64,000 nucleotides of DNA from Clostridiaceae bacterium (GCA_012718915.1 JAAYBI010000012.1:1-64000); one strand, 5' to 3'. Shown: positions 1-9,649, numbered from the stretch's first letter. Numbers and translations are program-made. Notes: generated from the letters alone by a model not told the origin.

Positions 1-373
1 CTCCTCCGTTTCTCATGAACGCTTGATTTGCCAACCAGAATACGCCAAGCATAGTACATTGACTCAAAAACATATAAAGCGTTGACACGATCATTTTGGA
101 AAAATAGTGATGGGTCGGCGGAACCGGAACCGTATGCGTCAAATACGCTGTCCTTCCGCTCATGCTGCGGTAATAATTTACGACGATCAAACCCAGGACA
201 ACAAAAGATTGCCCGAGAGATGCCAAAAACAGAAGTACCCCAGCCAGAACGGGTACGACCCCGGCTAAAATGGCGAGCAAAAATACTGCACTCATGATGA
301 GATAAACAGCGAACGTCGTCCCAATCGGGCCACCGGTCAAAATCAGTTCATTTTTTATCAGGTTGCCGAACAT
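1..373 (-). CDS. ABC-2 type transporter permease, partial (runs off the window)
   Basis: The minus-strand frame starting at the ATG at 373 stays open for 124 codons to the window edge. It encodes a hydrophobic protein: a short basic N-terminus (MFGNLIKNE), then two long membrane segments rich in Leu, Val, Ile and Phe around residues 20-65, a basic loop containing HTVPVPPTHHYFSK, and another hydrophobic stretch. The start overlaps the end of the upstream ATP-binding gene by 16 bases, so the two are translationally coupled. Permeases paired with a YtrA-type GntR regulator and a YtrB-like ATPase usually have six membrane segments; only the N-terminal part is present. The loop after the second segment resembles bacterial ABC-2 permeases by inference only. 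Substrate unknown. Confidence 0.72.
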   Translation of the reverse strand, partial: MFGNLIKNELILTGGPIGTTFAVYLIMSAVFLLAILAGVVPVLAGVLLFLASLGQSFVVLGLIVVNYYRSMSGRTAYLTHTVPVPPTHHYFSKMIVSTLYMFLSQCTMLGVFWLANQAFMRNGG

Positions 374-1056
374 GCAAACACCTCCTTGAACAAAGCATCA
401 ACACTCATATTTTTATCCATACGAATTTTTTCAACATCTTCAAACAAGGATATTTTCCCATTATCCATAAACATGACTTGATCAAAGATGTTCTCAATAT
501 CGGACACCAAATGTGTTGCGATAATCATCACGGCATCTTCACGGTATTCACCGATAATCAGATCCATGATCGCTGCTCGGGAAGCGGGATCAACGCCACC
601 GATCGGTTCGTCAAGAAGGTATATTTGGGCCTTTCTTGACAAGGTCAGTGCAAGCTGTATTTTTTCTTGCATTCCTTTAGACATGTTCTTAATTTTTTGC
701 TTGGGATCAAGCTTAAAACGTTCTGCGAGCATAAAAGCCCTTTCGGAATTAAAATCAGAAAAATAATCCGAATAGACCTTTGCAATCTGATTAAGGCTCA
801 TCCAGCCCGGCAGATATTCGCAGTCCGGCGAATACGAAGTAATTTCTTTTGTCTTCGGGCCAACCTCGAAACCTCCGACTCGGACAACACCTTTGTAGTC
901 TCCGGCGACGCCGGCAAGAATTTTCAAGAAAGTTGTCTTTCCGGCACCGTTCGGACCAAGAAGACCGATAATTTTACCGGATCTGAACGTCGCGCTAATA
1001 TCATCCAACACAACCTTTGATCCATAGTTTTTTGATAAATTTTCAATTTGAATCAT
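358..1056 (-). CDS. ABC transporter ATP-binding protein (YtrB-like)
   Basis: This 232-residue nucleotide-binding subunit energises a membrane transporter with the downstream permease. Walker A is GPNGAGKT at about residues 34-41, the signature is MSKGMQEK instead of the usual LSGGQ, and Walker B is YLLDEP followed by the D-loop GGVDP. An open frame extends 19 codons further upstream, but the ATG at 1056 is preceded by a GGGGGGAG ribosome-binding site, so it is chosen. It lies 16 bases after the GntR regulator, and the permease overlaps its 3' end. The GntR-ATPase-permease order is the standard YtrA-type arrangement, where the regulator represses its own transporter until cell-envelope or antibiotic stress. 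The substrate cannot be read from sequence. Confidence 0.9.
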   Translation of the reverse strand: MIQIENLSKNYGSKVVLDDISATFRSGKIIGLLGPNGAGKTTFLKILAGVAGDYKGVVRVGGFEVGPKTKEITSYSPDCEYLPGWMSLNQIAKVYSDYFSDFNSERAFMLAERFKLDPKQKIKNMSKGMQEKIQLALTLSRKAQIYLLDEPIGGVDPASRAAIMDLIIGEYREDAVMIIATHLVSDIENIFDQVMFMDNGKISLFEDVEKIRMDKNMSVDALFKEVFACSAT

Positions 1057-1072
1057 ATAACTCCCCCCAGTA

Positions 1073-1441
1073 TTAATTTGAAATGTGCTCTTCAAGCAAT
1101 TGCAGAATATCATCTCGGCTGTAGCCTAATTGTGTCATAGCTTTAATAAACTCCTCCAGCTCTTCTCGAGCCAGATTATGCCTTGCCCGAAGTATTGATT
1201 CTTGATCCGATGTAACATATCTTCCGCTCGTTCCCGCAGTATTCATGAGCCCCAAAGCCTCCATCTCAACTAATGCTCGCTGAACTGTATTCGGATTCAC
1301 CTTAAAGTGCATCGCCAAATCCCTTACACTGTCAACACGTTGACCGGCGACCCATTCTCCACCTGCGATCCGAACCGTAAAAATGTTTATCAGCTGTAGG
1401 TATATTGGAGATTTATCTTGAAAATGATTGTCCAAAGTCAT
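1073..1441 (-). CDS. GntR family transcriptional regulator, YtrA subfamily
   Basis: This 122-residue DNA-binding regulator has an N-terminal winged helix (residues about 12-78, containing SPIYLQLIN, the SVRDLA turn and the VNPNTVQRAL recognition helix). A short helical tail follows instead of a large effector-binding domain, which defines the YtrA subgroup. The start at 1441 is used because AAAGGAG stands five bases upstream; six extra in-frame codons upstream are unlikely to be translated. It is the first gene of a leftward operon with an ABC ATPase and permease and most likely represses it through the palindrome at 1491-1512. The effector is unknown. Confidence 0.9.
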   Translation of the reverse strand: MTLDNHFQDKSPIYLQLINIFTVRIAGGEWVAGQRVDSVRDLAMHFKVNPNTVQRALVEMEALGLMNTAGTSGRYVTSDQESILRARHNLAREELEEFIKAMTQLGYSRDDILQLLEEHISN

Positions 1442-1490
1442 CTCCTCTCCTTTCGGCATTTTTCGAAATTAGTACGCGTAAAATTTCGCT

Positions 1491-1537
1491 TTGTATTACC
1501 TGCTTAATACAATACACCCTTAATTTTTTACTGTCAA
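1491..1537 (-). promoter_or_regulatory. Promoter and palindromic operator of the GntR-ABC operon
   Basis: On the minus strand TTGACA (1537-1532) and TATTGT (1514-1509) are separated by 17 bp. A perfect inverted repeat TTGTATTA-N6-TAATACAA (1491-1512) overlaps the -10 element, the expected position for a YtrA-type repressor site. Binding by the GntR protein is inferred from position and symmetry only. Confidence 0.65.
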
Positions 1538-1631
1538 TGTCATTATGCGAAAAACATTTGTGACGAATGTGAAAATATCAATGCCACTTGCTGGATTTTT
1601 ACATAATAAAGAATGTATCATGTGCTTATAA

Positions 1632-2384
1632 ATGGGTTATTATGCGCTTTTTGAAAGGAATCCAAGAATAGTGCCACTAAGTTCACCTGTATGCGACAGT
1701 CTCGTTGTAGAAGCTAAAAAGGGCGATGCGTTTTTGCGGCAACGTCTGGTTACCGAGTGGACGTCATGGCTTCACAAGCAAGCGCGTAAATGTTCGCACA
1801 ACGGTATTTCGGACTTCGATGAAACTTATCGGCTCGTCCTGAGCGCTTTTCATTCTGCCGTTGATCGTTACGACCCGGAAAGTGGTATCCCATTCGAGTT
1901 CTACGCGGCGCAAATTATTCGAAACCATCTGACAGATTGGAGACGCCTCCACCAAACCACGCCCGTCGAAAATAACCAGACACAATCAAACATCACACTA
2001 ATCAACGCTCAGACATCCGACGACCCCAGGCAACGATTGGCGTACGGAGACAAAAATATGCAAGACAGCATTATAAAAATTGAATATCAGTTGTCTCTGT
2101 TTAATACGTCACTCGCAAAACTTGCAAATCACTTTCCAAAAAAGCCGGATGATATGCAAAAATGCATCAAGCTTGCCAAAGCACTCGGATCGTCCGAGAC
2201 ATTGTTTAACCAATCTTTACTCGAGCGCAAATTGCCGATTCAAAGTTTGTCAGAGATTTGCAACGTGCCAACTGTATCTATCAAGCGTCATCGCTATTGT
2301 GTTTTATGTCTGGCTATACTATTGAGCAGCAATCTATTGTTAATACGTTCATATGTAGAGATCATGGAAAGGGAATTATCATGA
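1632..2384 (+). CDS. sigI: RNA polymerase sigma factor SigI
   Basis: This 250-residue alternative sigma factor has the length of SigI-family proteins. Region 2 lies in the N-terminal half (RQRLVTEWTSWLHKQARK, then FDETYRLVLSAFHSAVDRYDPESGIPFEFYAAQIIRNHLTDWRR); the C-terminal half holds the SigI-type DNA-binding domain (SLSEICNVPTVSIKRHR). The last four bases (ATGA, 2381-2384) overlap the start of rsgI, so the pair is translationally coupled, as in known sigI-rsgI operons. The ATG at 1632 has no clear ribosome-binding site. A GTG at 1671 has AAAGGA 11 bases upstream, so the true start is uncertain. SigI factors answer heat or envelope stress or, in cellulolytic clostridia, extracellular polysaccharides sensed by the partner RsgI. 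Confidence 0.85.
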   Translation: MGYYALFERNPRIVPLSSPVCDSLVVEAKKGDAFLRQRLVTEWTSWLHKQARKCSHNGISDFDETYRLVLSAFHSAVDRYDPESGIPFEFYAAQIIRNHLTDWRRLHQTTPVENNQTQSNITLINAQTSDDPRQRLAYGDKNMQDSIIKIEYQLSLFNTSLAKLANHFPKKPDDMQKCIKLAKALGSSETLFNQSLLERKLPIQSLSEICNVPTVSIKRHRYCVLCLAILLSSNLLLIRSYVEIMERELS

Positions 2385-3376
2385 AAGAGCAAGGCATTGT
2401 ACTGTCGGTCAATGATCATTCTGCCGTGATCTTCACAAAGACATGCCAATTAATCGAAATTGTAGCGCCGCCGAACATCTCGGTCGGACAAGAAATTGTC
2501 TATTCCAAAGACAATTCTGCGCATTTCGACAAGCCGCGAATTAAGACCCCTTTACTTGTCGCAACAATGGCACTGGCAGCGCTCTTTATCGGCATTTTTA
2601 TGAGCCAGAGCATTTTCAATAATCGTACGTACGCAATCATTTCCGTTGATATTAATCCCAGTGTTCAATTCTTGCTCAACAAAGATTTAGTCATAACCGA
2701 AGTCAAGGCCATGAATTCCGATGCCGCTAAATTGATATCCGAAGAGGTTTATCGTGGCCTGACTTGGCAAAACGGAGTCGATCAGTGGTTTGACGTTCTC
2801 GAAAACCACGGTTATGAATCCTCAGAAAGAATTTTGGTGGCCGCTGTTCTTCCGAACGATGATGCCGAACTAAAATATCAACTTGCAGCTCTTGGAGAGA
2901 GCGGATACGAGAGCGAAGCAATGAAAGCTCAGGTTCTGGTCGTATATTCAGACGATTTCGACCTCCCTGAAAAAGCCGCGAATTCAAATCTATCTATTGG
3001 TATGCAAATTCTTAAGAACTCTTCTGAATCATCCGGCATAGAATGGGATCCATCCGTGCTGAAGAATGCTGATTCTCAGGACTGGTTATTGATTACCGAA
3101 GCTCTGGAACGTGATTACAACGTATCGGTTAATCCATCGAGGAGCAGTGTAACGTCCAACTCAAACGCGACACAGACCTCGCCTCAGACAACCGCACCGT
3201 CCAACTCAAATGCGACACAGACCTCGCCTCAGGCAACCGAACCGTCCAACTCAAATGCGACGCAAACCTCACCTCAGGCAACCGAGCCATCCAACTCAAA
3301 TGCGACGCAAACGACCCAAAAAGAAATACCTTCAAATCCGAATGCGACCAAAAATTCAAACGGCAATAAAGGTTAA
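2381..3376 (+). CDS. rsgI: Anti-sigma factor RsgI
   Basis: This 331-residue single-pass membrane protein should hold SigI inactive at the membrane. Residues 1-50 form the cytoplasmic RsgI N-terminal domain (starting MKEQGIVLSVNDHSAVIF). Residues about 56-79 are the membrane segment. The extracellular side begins with the family hallmark YAIISVDINPSVQFLLN, followed by an alpha/beta domain to about residue 255. The end is a low-complexity Ser/Asn/Thr/Gln tail with three near-perfect 15-residue repeats and a partial fourth. No carbohydrate-binding module is visible, unlike the cellulosome RsgI proteins of Clostridium thermocellum. The ATG at 2381, inside the sigI stop codon, fits the domain start; a longer open frame upstream is ignored. 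Confidence 0.88.
   Translation: MKEQGIVLSVNDHSAVIFTKTCQLIEIVAPPNISVGQEIVYSKDNSAHFDKPRIKTPLLVATMALAALFIGIFMSQSIFNNRTYAIISVDINPSVQFLLNKDLVITEVKAMNSDAAKLISEEVYRGLTWQNGVDQWFDVLENHGYESSERILVAAVLPNDDAELKYQLAALGESGYESEAMKAQVLVVYSDDFDLPEKAANSNLSIGMQILKNSSESSGIEWDPSVLKNADSQDWLLITEALERDYNVSVNPSRSSVTSNSNATQTSPQTTAPSNSNATQTSPQATEPSNSNATQTSPQATEPSNSNATQTTQKEIPSNPNATKNSNGNKG
3155..3313 (+). repeat. 45-bp in-frame tandem repeat encoding the RsgI tail
   Basis: Units start at 3155, 3200 and 3245, with a partial fourth at 3290. Each encodes SNSNATQTSPQ followed by TTAP or ATEP. Copies differ by a few synonymous or single-residue changes, indicating expansion by replication slippage or unequal crossover. This is a coding minisatellite, not a CRISPR array. 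Confidence 0.9.
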
Positions 3377-3686
3377 CCTTTGAATCTCGAACGACTCAGA
3401 TGATGACATGGGCGCTGCATCGATAAGTGTGGCGCTCTTATCATGTTGAGAAAGCTCAGTCAAAATTCAGTCCCTTTGCCATACGAGCCCTCCGATTCCT
3501 ATAGAAAATCCAGCATAGCACCACTGCACGCTTGCACATATTACATCCCGATTTTCATTTGGACTCATTTTGACACACGACTGAAACGCAAGTTTAATTG
3601 ATCTGTGCGAAAATGTTATAAGTAATGTGTTCTCTCGTGTCAAGAAGAACTCACGAGCAAGAACCAACCATTCTTCGGAGGTGCAT
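3377..3686 (+). promoter_or_regulatory. rsgI-GH31 intergenic region with a sigma-A type promoter
   Basis: The 310-base gap holds a good promoter candidate for the GH31 gene: TTGACA at 3570-3575, a 17-bp spacer and TTTAAT at 3593-3598. The leader would be about 80 bases, ending in GGAGG before the ATG at 3687. A weak imperfect inverted repeat around 3408-3440 (GGCGCT/GCGCTC) could terminate rsgI but has no T-run. No gene is visible. Confidence 0.55.
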
Positions 3687-6008
3687 ATGAATCGGTACGA
3701 AAAACTCTCCCTTGTCGAGCGTCAAGTCTCAATCGAAAGCCCGAAAGAAATCATCAAAATCGCCCACCGCGACGGCGGAATAGAATTTAGCCTCTCCGTA
3801 GGTGACTCATCTTCTGCTTCGAGCGATACATTTCGACTAATAAAGTACAAATTTTCTTCGCCATTTCCGAATGCGATATCGGTTCAAATCAGTCACCACG
3901 CTGAAGATTCAACCCAAAATAGCGGTTTTCTTCCCAAAGATCGAACAGCATCAATGGTCATCAACGAGACCGATGATGAATATCAGATTTTTTCCGGTAA
4001 GACAGAGGCTCGAGTCTCCAAAACCGGCGCATTTTGCGTCGCATTCTTTCACGATGATAAATATTTAACACAAACCGGTTCAGCCTCAGCGCTCATATGC
4101 AAAAATGACGAAACCATCATCCGCGCTTCGCACACCATGGATGTCGGAGAATACTTCTATGGTCTCGGGGCAGAAGGCGGATCATTCACCAGAAACGGAA
4201 TGCGAAGCGGCTCAGACATTTTCTCGGATTGCTATATATCCGAAACTGCGACTCCCTATTACCTGTCATCAAAATCATATGGCATTCTGGTCAATCAAAT
4301 CGAGGGTATCCGCTTTGATTTCGGTCATTCAGTTCCCGGACAAATCGCTTTCGAGTCCGATTGCAACAAAATAGAGTACATCATTATAGCCGGAGAAACG
4401 AGCAAGCAAACGATCCGCAATTTTTCAGAAATGATCGGCAGGCCATCCCTTTCACCGGCTTGGTCGTTCGGCACCACTGTTTCGACAACTTCGGAATCAG
4501 AGTATGACGAGTCGTTTATATATGAGTCGATTGAAGGTTTACTTGAAAGAAATATTAACATTTCACTTCTTCACATCGACCGCAGGTGGATGCCTGATTA
4601 TGAGTGGACCGGTTTTCTTTGGGATTCACGACGTTTTCCTGACCCTGAAGATTTGATTCGCACGCTTCACGAGCGAGGCATTCGCGTTTGTCTTTGGATC
4701 GGACCTTACATTTCCGAGCAATCCTCATTTTATTCCGAGGCTATGGCCGCGAATTATTTCCTTCGCGATGCCGAAGGAAAACTCGTTCGAAGCGATGCAA
4801 TTCAACCGGGTGCTGCCTGGATTGATTTCACCCACCCTGCCGCCAAAGGATTTTATTTAAAATGCCTCGAGGAATTAAGTCGTATTGGAGTAGATACATT
4901 TTACATTGATGACGATTCACTGTCATTTCTCGAAAATTATGCAAGGTCGAATTCTAAGGTCATCTGTTTCTCTAACGGCCACAGGTTGAGAAAACCATCC
5001 GGCTACTATGGCTCTCTATTCACTCAGTCCGTCTTTGACTGGCTCGAAAAAAGAATGTCAAAGAGCCGAACTGTCATGTTTTCCGGACACTACGGCATAG
5101 GGACCCAGCGCTGCCCGACACATATAATCGGGCGATCCACGGCAGATTATTCCGGGATGCACAACGTTCTTACCAAGGGCTTATCCTTGTCCGTCTGCGG
5201 CTTCGGTTCATGGGGTCACGACATTGGTGGCAGCGAGCCCGGGTGCAACCCTGATTTGTTTATGCGATGGACGCAATTTGCTGCGCTTTCGCCTTTTGCA
5301 AGACTTCATGGAAGACAGCAATACAAATTACCGTGGATGTACGGCGAGGACGCCGTGGAAGTGTTTGATCATTTTACTCGCCTGCGCCATGGTCTTATGC
5401 CATACATATATTCTCTTGCCGTTGAAGCCACAAGCACGGGCGTACCGATGACGCGACCGATGTTCGTTGAATTTCCCAAGGACGAGACCTGTGCCAATCT
5501 TAACCGGCAGTATATGCTCGGCGGCACTCTTTTGTGTGCGCCGATTTTTGCCGCTGACGGTTGTGTCCGCTATTACGTACCCAAGGGCGTCTGGACCAAT
5601 ATTCTCACTTACGACCGTATCGAAGGACCTTGTTGGCGAAAAGAGGAGCATGATTATTTCACTTTGCCTCTACTGGCGCGCGAAAATACAGCACTGGTCA
5701 CCGGAAAATCAGACGATGTTGCCGAATATGATTATTTAGAAGGTGTCACGGTCACACTATTCGAACTTCAAGAAAATCGCCCCGTTGCCACCGAAGTGTT
5801 CTCGGCGGACGCTCAAAAGTCCGGAATTATCCGCGCGGTTCGAAAAGATAATCACATCGTTCTTCAGATGGACGGCTTCAGGGCATCTTGCCGCCTGATG
5901 CTGCCAAATATCTTTGATGTAAAGTCCACATCCGACGGCATCTCTGAGACTCACGACTGGGGAACAAGTGTCGTTTTCAGTGGCGGACGCATCGAGATTG
6001 TTTTATAG
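3687..6008 (+). CDS. Glycoside hydrolase family 31 protein, YicI-like, with altered catalytic site
   Basis: This 773-residue protein matches the length and domain order of the GH31 alpha-xylosidase YicI: an N-terminal beta-sandwich, a catalytic barrel (about 250-600), and C-terminal beta domains with motifs such as RQYMLGGTLLCAPIF. Barrel landmarks GHDIGG and RLHG are intact. The nucleophile motif, normally KTDFGE, reads YIDDDS, keeping the key Asp as D408. At the acid/base position the usual GGD reads IGR (R483), so the second catalytic Asp is missing. It may be a non-hydrolytic homologue, use another residue, or carry local compensating indels. The start at 3687 is chosen for its GGAGG; an in-frame ATG 20 codons upstream lacks one. 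No signal peptide, so cytoplasmic. Family assignment is firm; activity is not. Confidence 0.85.
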   Translation: MNRYEKLSLVERQVSIESPKEIIKIAHRDGGIEFSLSVGDSSSASSDTFRLIKYKFSSPFPNAISVQISHHAEDSTQNSGFLPKDRTASMVINETDDEYQIFSGKTEARVSKTGAFCVAFFHDDKYLTQTGSASALICKNDETIIRASHTMDVGEYFYGLGAEGGSFTRNGMRSGSDIFSDCYISETATPYYLSSKSYGILVNQIEGIRFDFGHSVPGQIAFESDCNKIEYIIIAGETSKQTIRNFSEMIGRPSLSPAWSFGTTVSTTSESEYDESFIYESIEGLLERNINISLLHIDRRWMPDYEWTGFLWDSRRFPDPEDLIRTLHERGIRVCLWIGPYISEQSSFYSEAMAANYFLRDAEGKLVRSDAIQPGAAWIDFTHPAAKGFYLKCLEELSRIGVDTFYIDDDSLSFLENYARSNSKVICFSNGHRLRKPSGYYGSLFTQSVFDWLEKRMSKSRTVMFSGHYGIGTQRCPTHIIGRSTADYSGMHNVLTKGLSLSVCGFGSWGHDIGGSEPGCNPDLFMRWTQFAALSPFARLHGRQQYKLPWMYGEDAVEVFDHFTRLRHGLMPYIYSLAVEATSTGVPMTRPMFVEFPKDETCANLNRQYMLGGTLLCAPIFAADGCVRYYVPKGVWTNILTYDRIEGPCWRKEEHDYFTLPLLARENTALVTGKSDDVAEYDYLEGVTVTLFELQENRPVATEVFSADAQKSGIIRAVRKDNHIVLQMDGFRASCRLMLPNIFDVKSTSDGISETHDWGTSVVFSGGRIEIVL

Positions 6009-6035
6009 ACAAAATGGGATAAACGCCCATATTCC

Positions 6036-6065
6036 TTGACACCGGAATCCGGGAGATATTATAGT
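6036..6065 (+). promoter_or_regulatory. Promoter of eno
   Basis: TTGACA at 6036-6041 and TATAGT at 6060-6065 are 18 bp apart; TTATAG one base earlier would give 17. The leader is about 55 bases to the enolase ATG, which has a GAAGGAGG site. Confidence 0.65.
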
Positions 6066-6109
6066 AAATTAGTAGGTAATCATCATACGCGTTATCCCTG
6101 CTCCAATAG

Positions 6110-7435
<1,326 letters not shown>

Positions 7436-7547
7436 TGCAAGAATAATAAATTTTTGAGCCTTAATTAATATTTCCCTTGTAAAAGGCTTGGGCGCGTGTT
7501 ATTCTTACGATAGGTCATGGAACGGTATAGATGTGGTTTGAATAATA

Positions 7548-7618
7548 CTTCTTCATTTTGATTAGGTAGTTTTCAATGTCCCTAGTTTAGCCCCGTCACC
7601 TACCTAATCTTGAAGAAG
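7548..7618 (+). promoter_or_regulatory. Long 5'-UTR hairpin touching the ribosome-binding site of the zinc-ribbon gene
   Basis: A perfect 10-bp stem GATTAGGTAG (7560-7569) / CTACCTAATC (7600-7609) encloses a 30-base loop. A second 7-bp stem CTTCTTC (7548-7554) / GAAGAAG (7612-7618) extends it across a small internal loop. The right arm of the outer stem runs into the AGGAGG Shine-Dalgarno sequence (7617-7622), nine bases before the ATG. The two stacked stems are unlikely by chance. The structure could control translation, protect the message, or bind a protein or ligand. It does not match a riboswitch class I recognise. Confidence 0.6.
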
Positions 7619-7631
7619 GAGGATTTGAATC

Positions 7632-7814
7632 ATGGCAGATAAATCATTGAACTGTAAAGATTGTGGAGCAGAGTTTGTTTTCACTGAAGGTGAGCAGGCT
7701 TTCTACGCAGAAAAAGGTTTCACCAATGAGCCTGTACGTTGCCCGGATTGCCGTCGTGCTCGCAAGCAACAGCGCAACTCGGATCGCGGTTATGGCGATA
7801 GCAACAGATGGTAA
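7632..7814 (+). CDS. Small zinc-ribbon domain protein
   Basis: This 60-residue protein has two CxxC pairs (C8/C11 and C37/C40) that should bind one zinc ion as a zinc ribbon. The central segment EGEQAFYAEKGFTNEPVRCPDCR is typical of the small zinc-ribbon family common in Clostridia and Bacilli. The C-terminus is basic then polar, suggesting nucleic-acid contact, which is inference. It has a strong AGGAGG site, a structured leader and its own terminator, so it is probably an abundant single-gene transcript. Precise function is unknown. Confidence 0.88.
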   Translation: MADKSLNCKDCGAEFVFTEGEQAFYAEKGFTNEPVRCPDCRRARKQQRNSDRGYGDSNRW

Positions 7815-7836
7815 TCATCTCTTGTTAAGAGAAACT

Positions 7837-7870
7837 AAGGACCTTCGACAATTGCCGGAGGTCTTTTTTT
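7837..7870 (+). terminator. Rho-independent terminator after the zinc-ribbon gene
   Basis: GGACCT and AGGTCT arms (one G-U pair) flank a loop with a short CCTTCG/CCGGAGG extension, followed by a run of seven T bases at about 7863-7870. Confidence 0.75.
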
Positions 7871-7921
7871 GTTGAAATTGTTTTTTTATAAGCGTATATT
7901 TATTCTTCGGAGGTTAAGATC

Positions 7922-9649
7922 ATGCCAAAACTTTTGAAGTATTACAAGCCATATATTCCGCTTTTGCTGTTAATGTTTTTCTTTCTGGTGGTCCAATCTC
8001 TGTCAGACTTGTTCTTGCCGGATTTGAACGCTGACATTATCAATAACGGCGTCATGAAAAGCGACATCCCCTACATTTGGCGCACCGGCCTGCTTATGTT
8101 GATCGTAACCATTCTCCTGGCCATATCAAGTATTACCATCGGTTACCTTTCTGCTCGAAGCGCCATGGCGTTCGGTCGGGATTTGCGATCGGCACTTTTC
8201 GATAAAGTCCAATCCATGTCTCAAGGTGAATTGGATTTGATCGGGGCACCTTCCTTAATTACCCGAACCACTAACGATGTGCAACAAGTTCAACAAGGGA
8301 GCCTAATGTTTTTTCGAATGATGGTTTCTGCACCGATCATGATGGTTGGCGGAATACTGATGGCTATTCGACAAGATGCTCCTCTTTCTTTATCTATTGC
8401 ATTTATCTTGCCAATTATGCTCCTGCTGATATTCTTTTTAGCCAAGAGCGCCTTGCCGCTTTTTAAAGAAGTTCAGACTCGGACTGACCGGCTTAATTTG
8501 GTCATGCGGGAAAAATTATCCGGCATACGTGTCATTCGGGCTTTTGTTAAAACGGCTTACGAGGCTGCGCGTTTTTCGGCCGCCAATGCGGATTTGACCC
8601 AAACCAGCCTCAGGGTTCATCGTATGATGGCATTTCTCATGCCATCTTTAATGCTTATTATGAATATTTCCTCTATTGTCATCTACTGGTTTGGTGCCAG
8701 CCGTATCGACTCCGGCGAAATGCCTTTGGGAAATATGTCCGCCTTCCTTTCGTATATCATGCTAATTCTTTTTTCTCTGATGATGGCTTCGATGATGTTT
8801 GTCATGTTACCTCGTGCCTTTGCCTCAGCTGAACGTATTTGCCAGGTTTTAGATATTGAACCGAGTATAACGGATTCGGATACGACAGATACAATTATCG
8901 GTGATTTTAAGGTCTTAGACTTCAAGAACGTTTCCTTTAAATATCCCGGAGCCGAAGAATCCGTTCTTGAGAATATCTCATTCTCCGCACTCCCCGGAAA
9001 TGTCACCGCAATACTAGGAAGTACCGGGTGCGGCAAATCGACCTTAATTCAGTTAATACCTCGTTTTTACGATGTCAGTTCAGGCAGCGTCGAAATAAAC
9101 GGCATTGATATCCGCAAGTTAAGCCTGAAAAGTCTTCGGGAATACATAGGATATGTCCCTCAACGAGCTTTCTTATTTCGAGGCTCCATTGCCGATAATC
9201 TGCGTTACGGCAAAGAAGATGCTACCGAGACTGAGATCCGGGAAGCGCTTCGCACATCTCAGTCCGAAGATTTTATCAGCGCAATGCCGGAAGGTATTCT
9301 CGCACCGATTACGCAGGGCGGAACAAATGTCTCCGGCGGACAGCGCCAACGCCTTGCGATCGCACGAGCATTAATTAAGAACCCTTCAATCTATATTTTT
9401 GATGACAGTTTTTCTGCACTCGACTACAAAACTGACTCCCGGCTCCGCAAAGCTTTGTCCGAAAAGACGAAATCTTCTGCCGTGCTGATTGTCGCCCAGC
9501 GAGTCAGCACCGTATTGAATGCAGATCAAATCATTGTTCTCGAAAAAGGACAAATAGTCGGAAAGGGTACACACAAAGAGCTGATGGCTTCATGTGAAGT
9601 CTACCGTGAAATCGTCTACTCGCAAGTCACAAAGGAGGAAGTCGGATGA
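7922..9649 (+). CDS. ABC exporter half-transporter, degenerate-site subunit
   Basis: This 575-residue fusion has an N-terminal six-helix exporter domain (about 1-320) and a C-terminal nucleotide-binding domain. Seen are Walker A GSTGCGKST, Q-loop region YVPQRAFLF, signature VSGGQRQRLAIARAL, and Walker B IYIFDDSFSALD. The residue after the Walker B Asp is Asp instead of the catalytic Glu, and the H-loop region reads AQRVST instead of AHRLST. These mark the non-catalytic half of a heterodimeric exporter such as BmrCD, LmrCD or TM287/288. The stop overlaps the next start (ATGA), so the two subunits are co-translated. Multidrug or lipid export is likely by family; the substrate is unknown. Confidence 0.92.
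   Translation: MPKLLKYYKPYIPLLLLMFFFLVVQSLSDLFLPDLNADIINNGVMKSDIPYIWRTGLLMLIVTILLAISSITIGYLSARSAMAFGRDLRSALFDKVQSMSQGELDLIGAPSLITRTTNDVQQVQQGSLMFFRMMVSAPIMMVGGILMAIRQDAPLSLSIAFILPIMLLLIFFLAKSALPLFKEVQTRTDRLNLVMREKLSGIRVIRAFVKTAYEAARFSAANADLTQTSLRVHRMMAFLMPSLMLIMNISSIVIYWFGASRIDSGEMPLGNMSAFLSYIMLILFSLMMASMMFVMLPRAFASAERICQVLDIEPSITDSDTTDTIIGDFKVLDFKNVSFKYPGAEESVLENISFSALPGNVTAILGSTGCGKSTLIQLIPRFYDVSSGSVEINGIDIRKLSLKSLREYIGYVPQRAFLFRGSIADNLRYGKEDATETEIREALRTSQSEDFISAMPEGILAPITQGGTNVSGGQRQRLAIARALIKNPSIYIFDDSFSALDYKTDSRLRKALSEKTKSSAVLIVAQRVSTVLNADQIIVLEKGQIVGKGTHKELMASCEVYREIVYSQVTKEEVG

Noticed and set aside
3155-3313. Direct repeats that might be read as a CRISPR array.
   Set aside because: They are contiguous 45-bp units without spacers, in frame within rsgI.
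7455-7495. Terminator after eno.
   Set aside because: The AGCCTT/AAGGCT stem has a long loop and no T-run.
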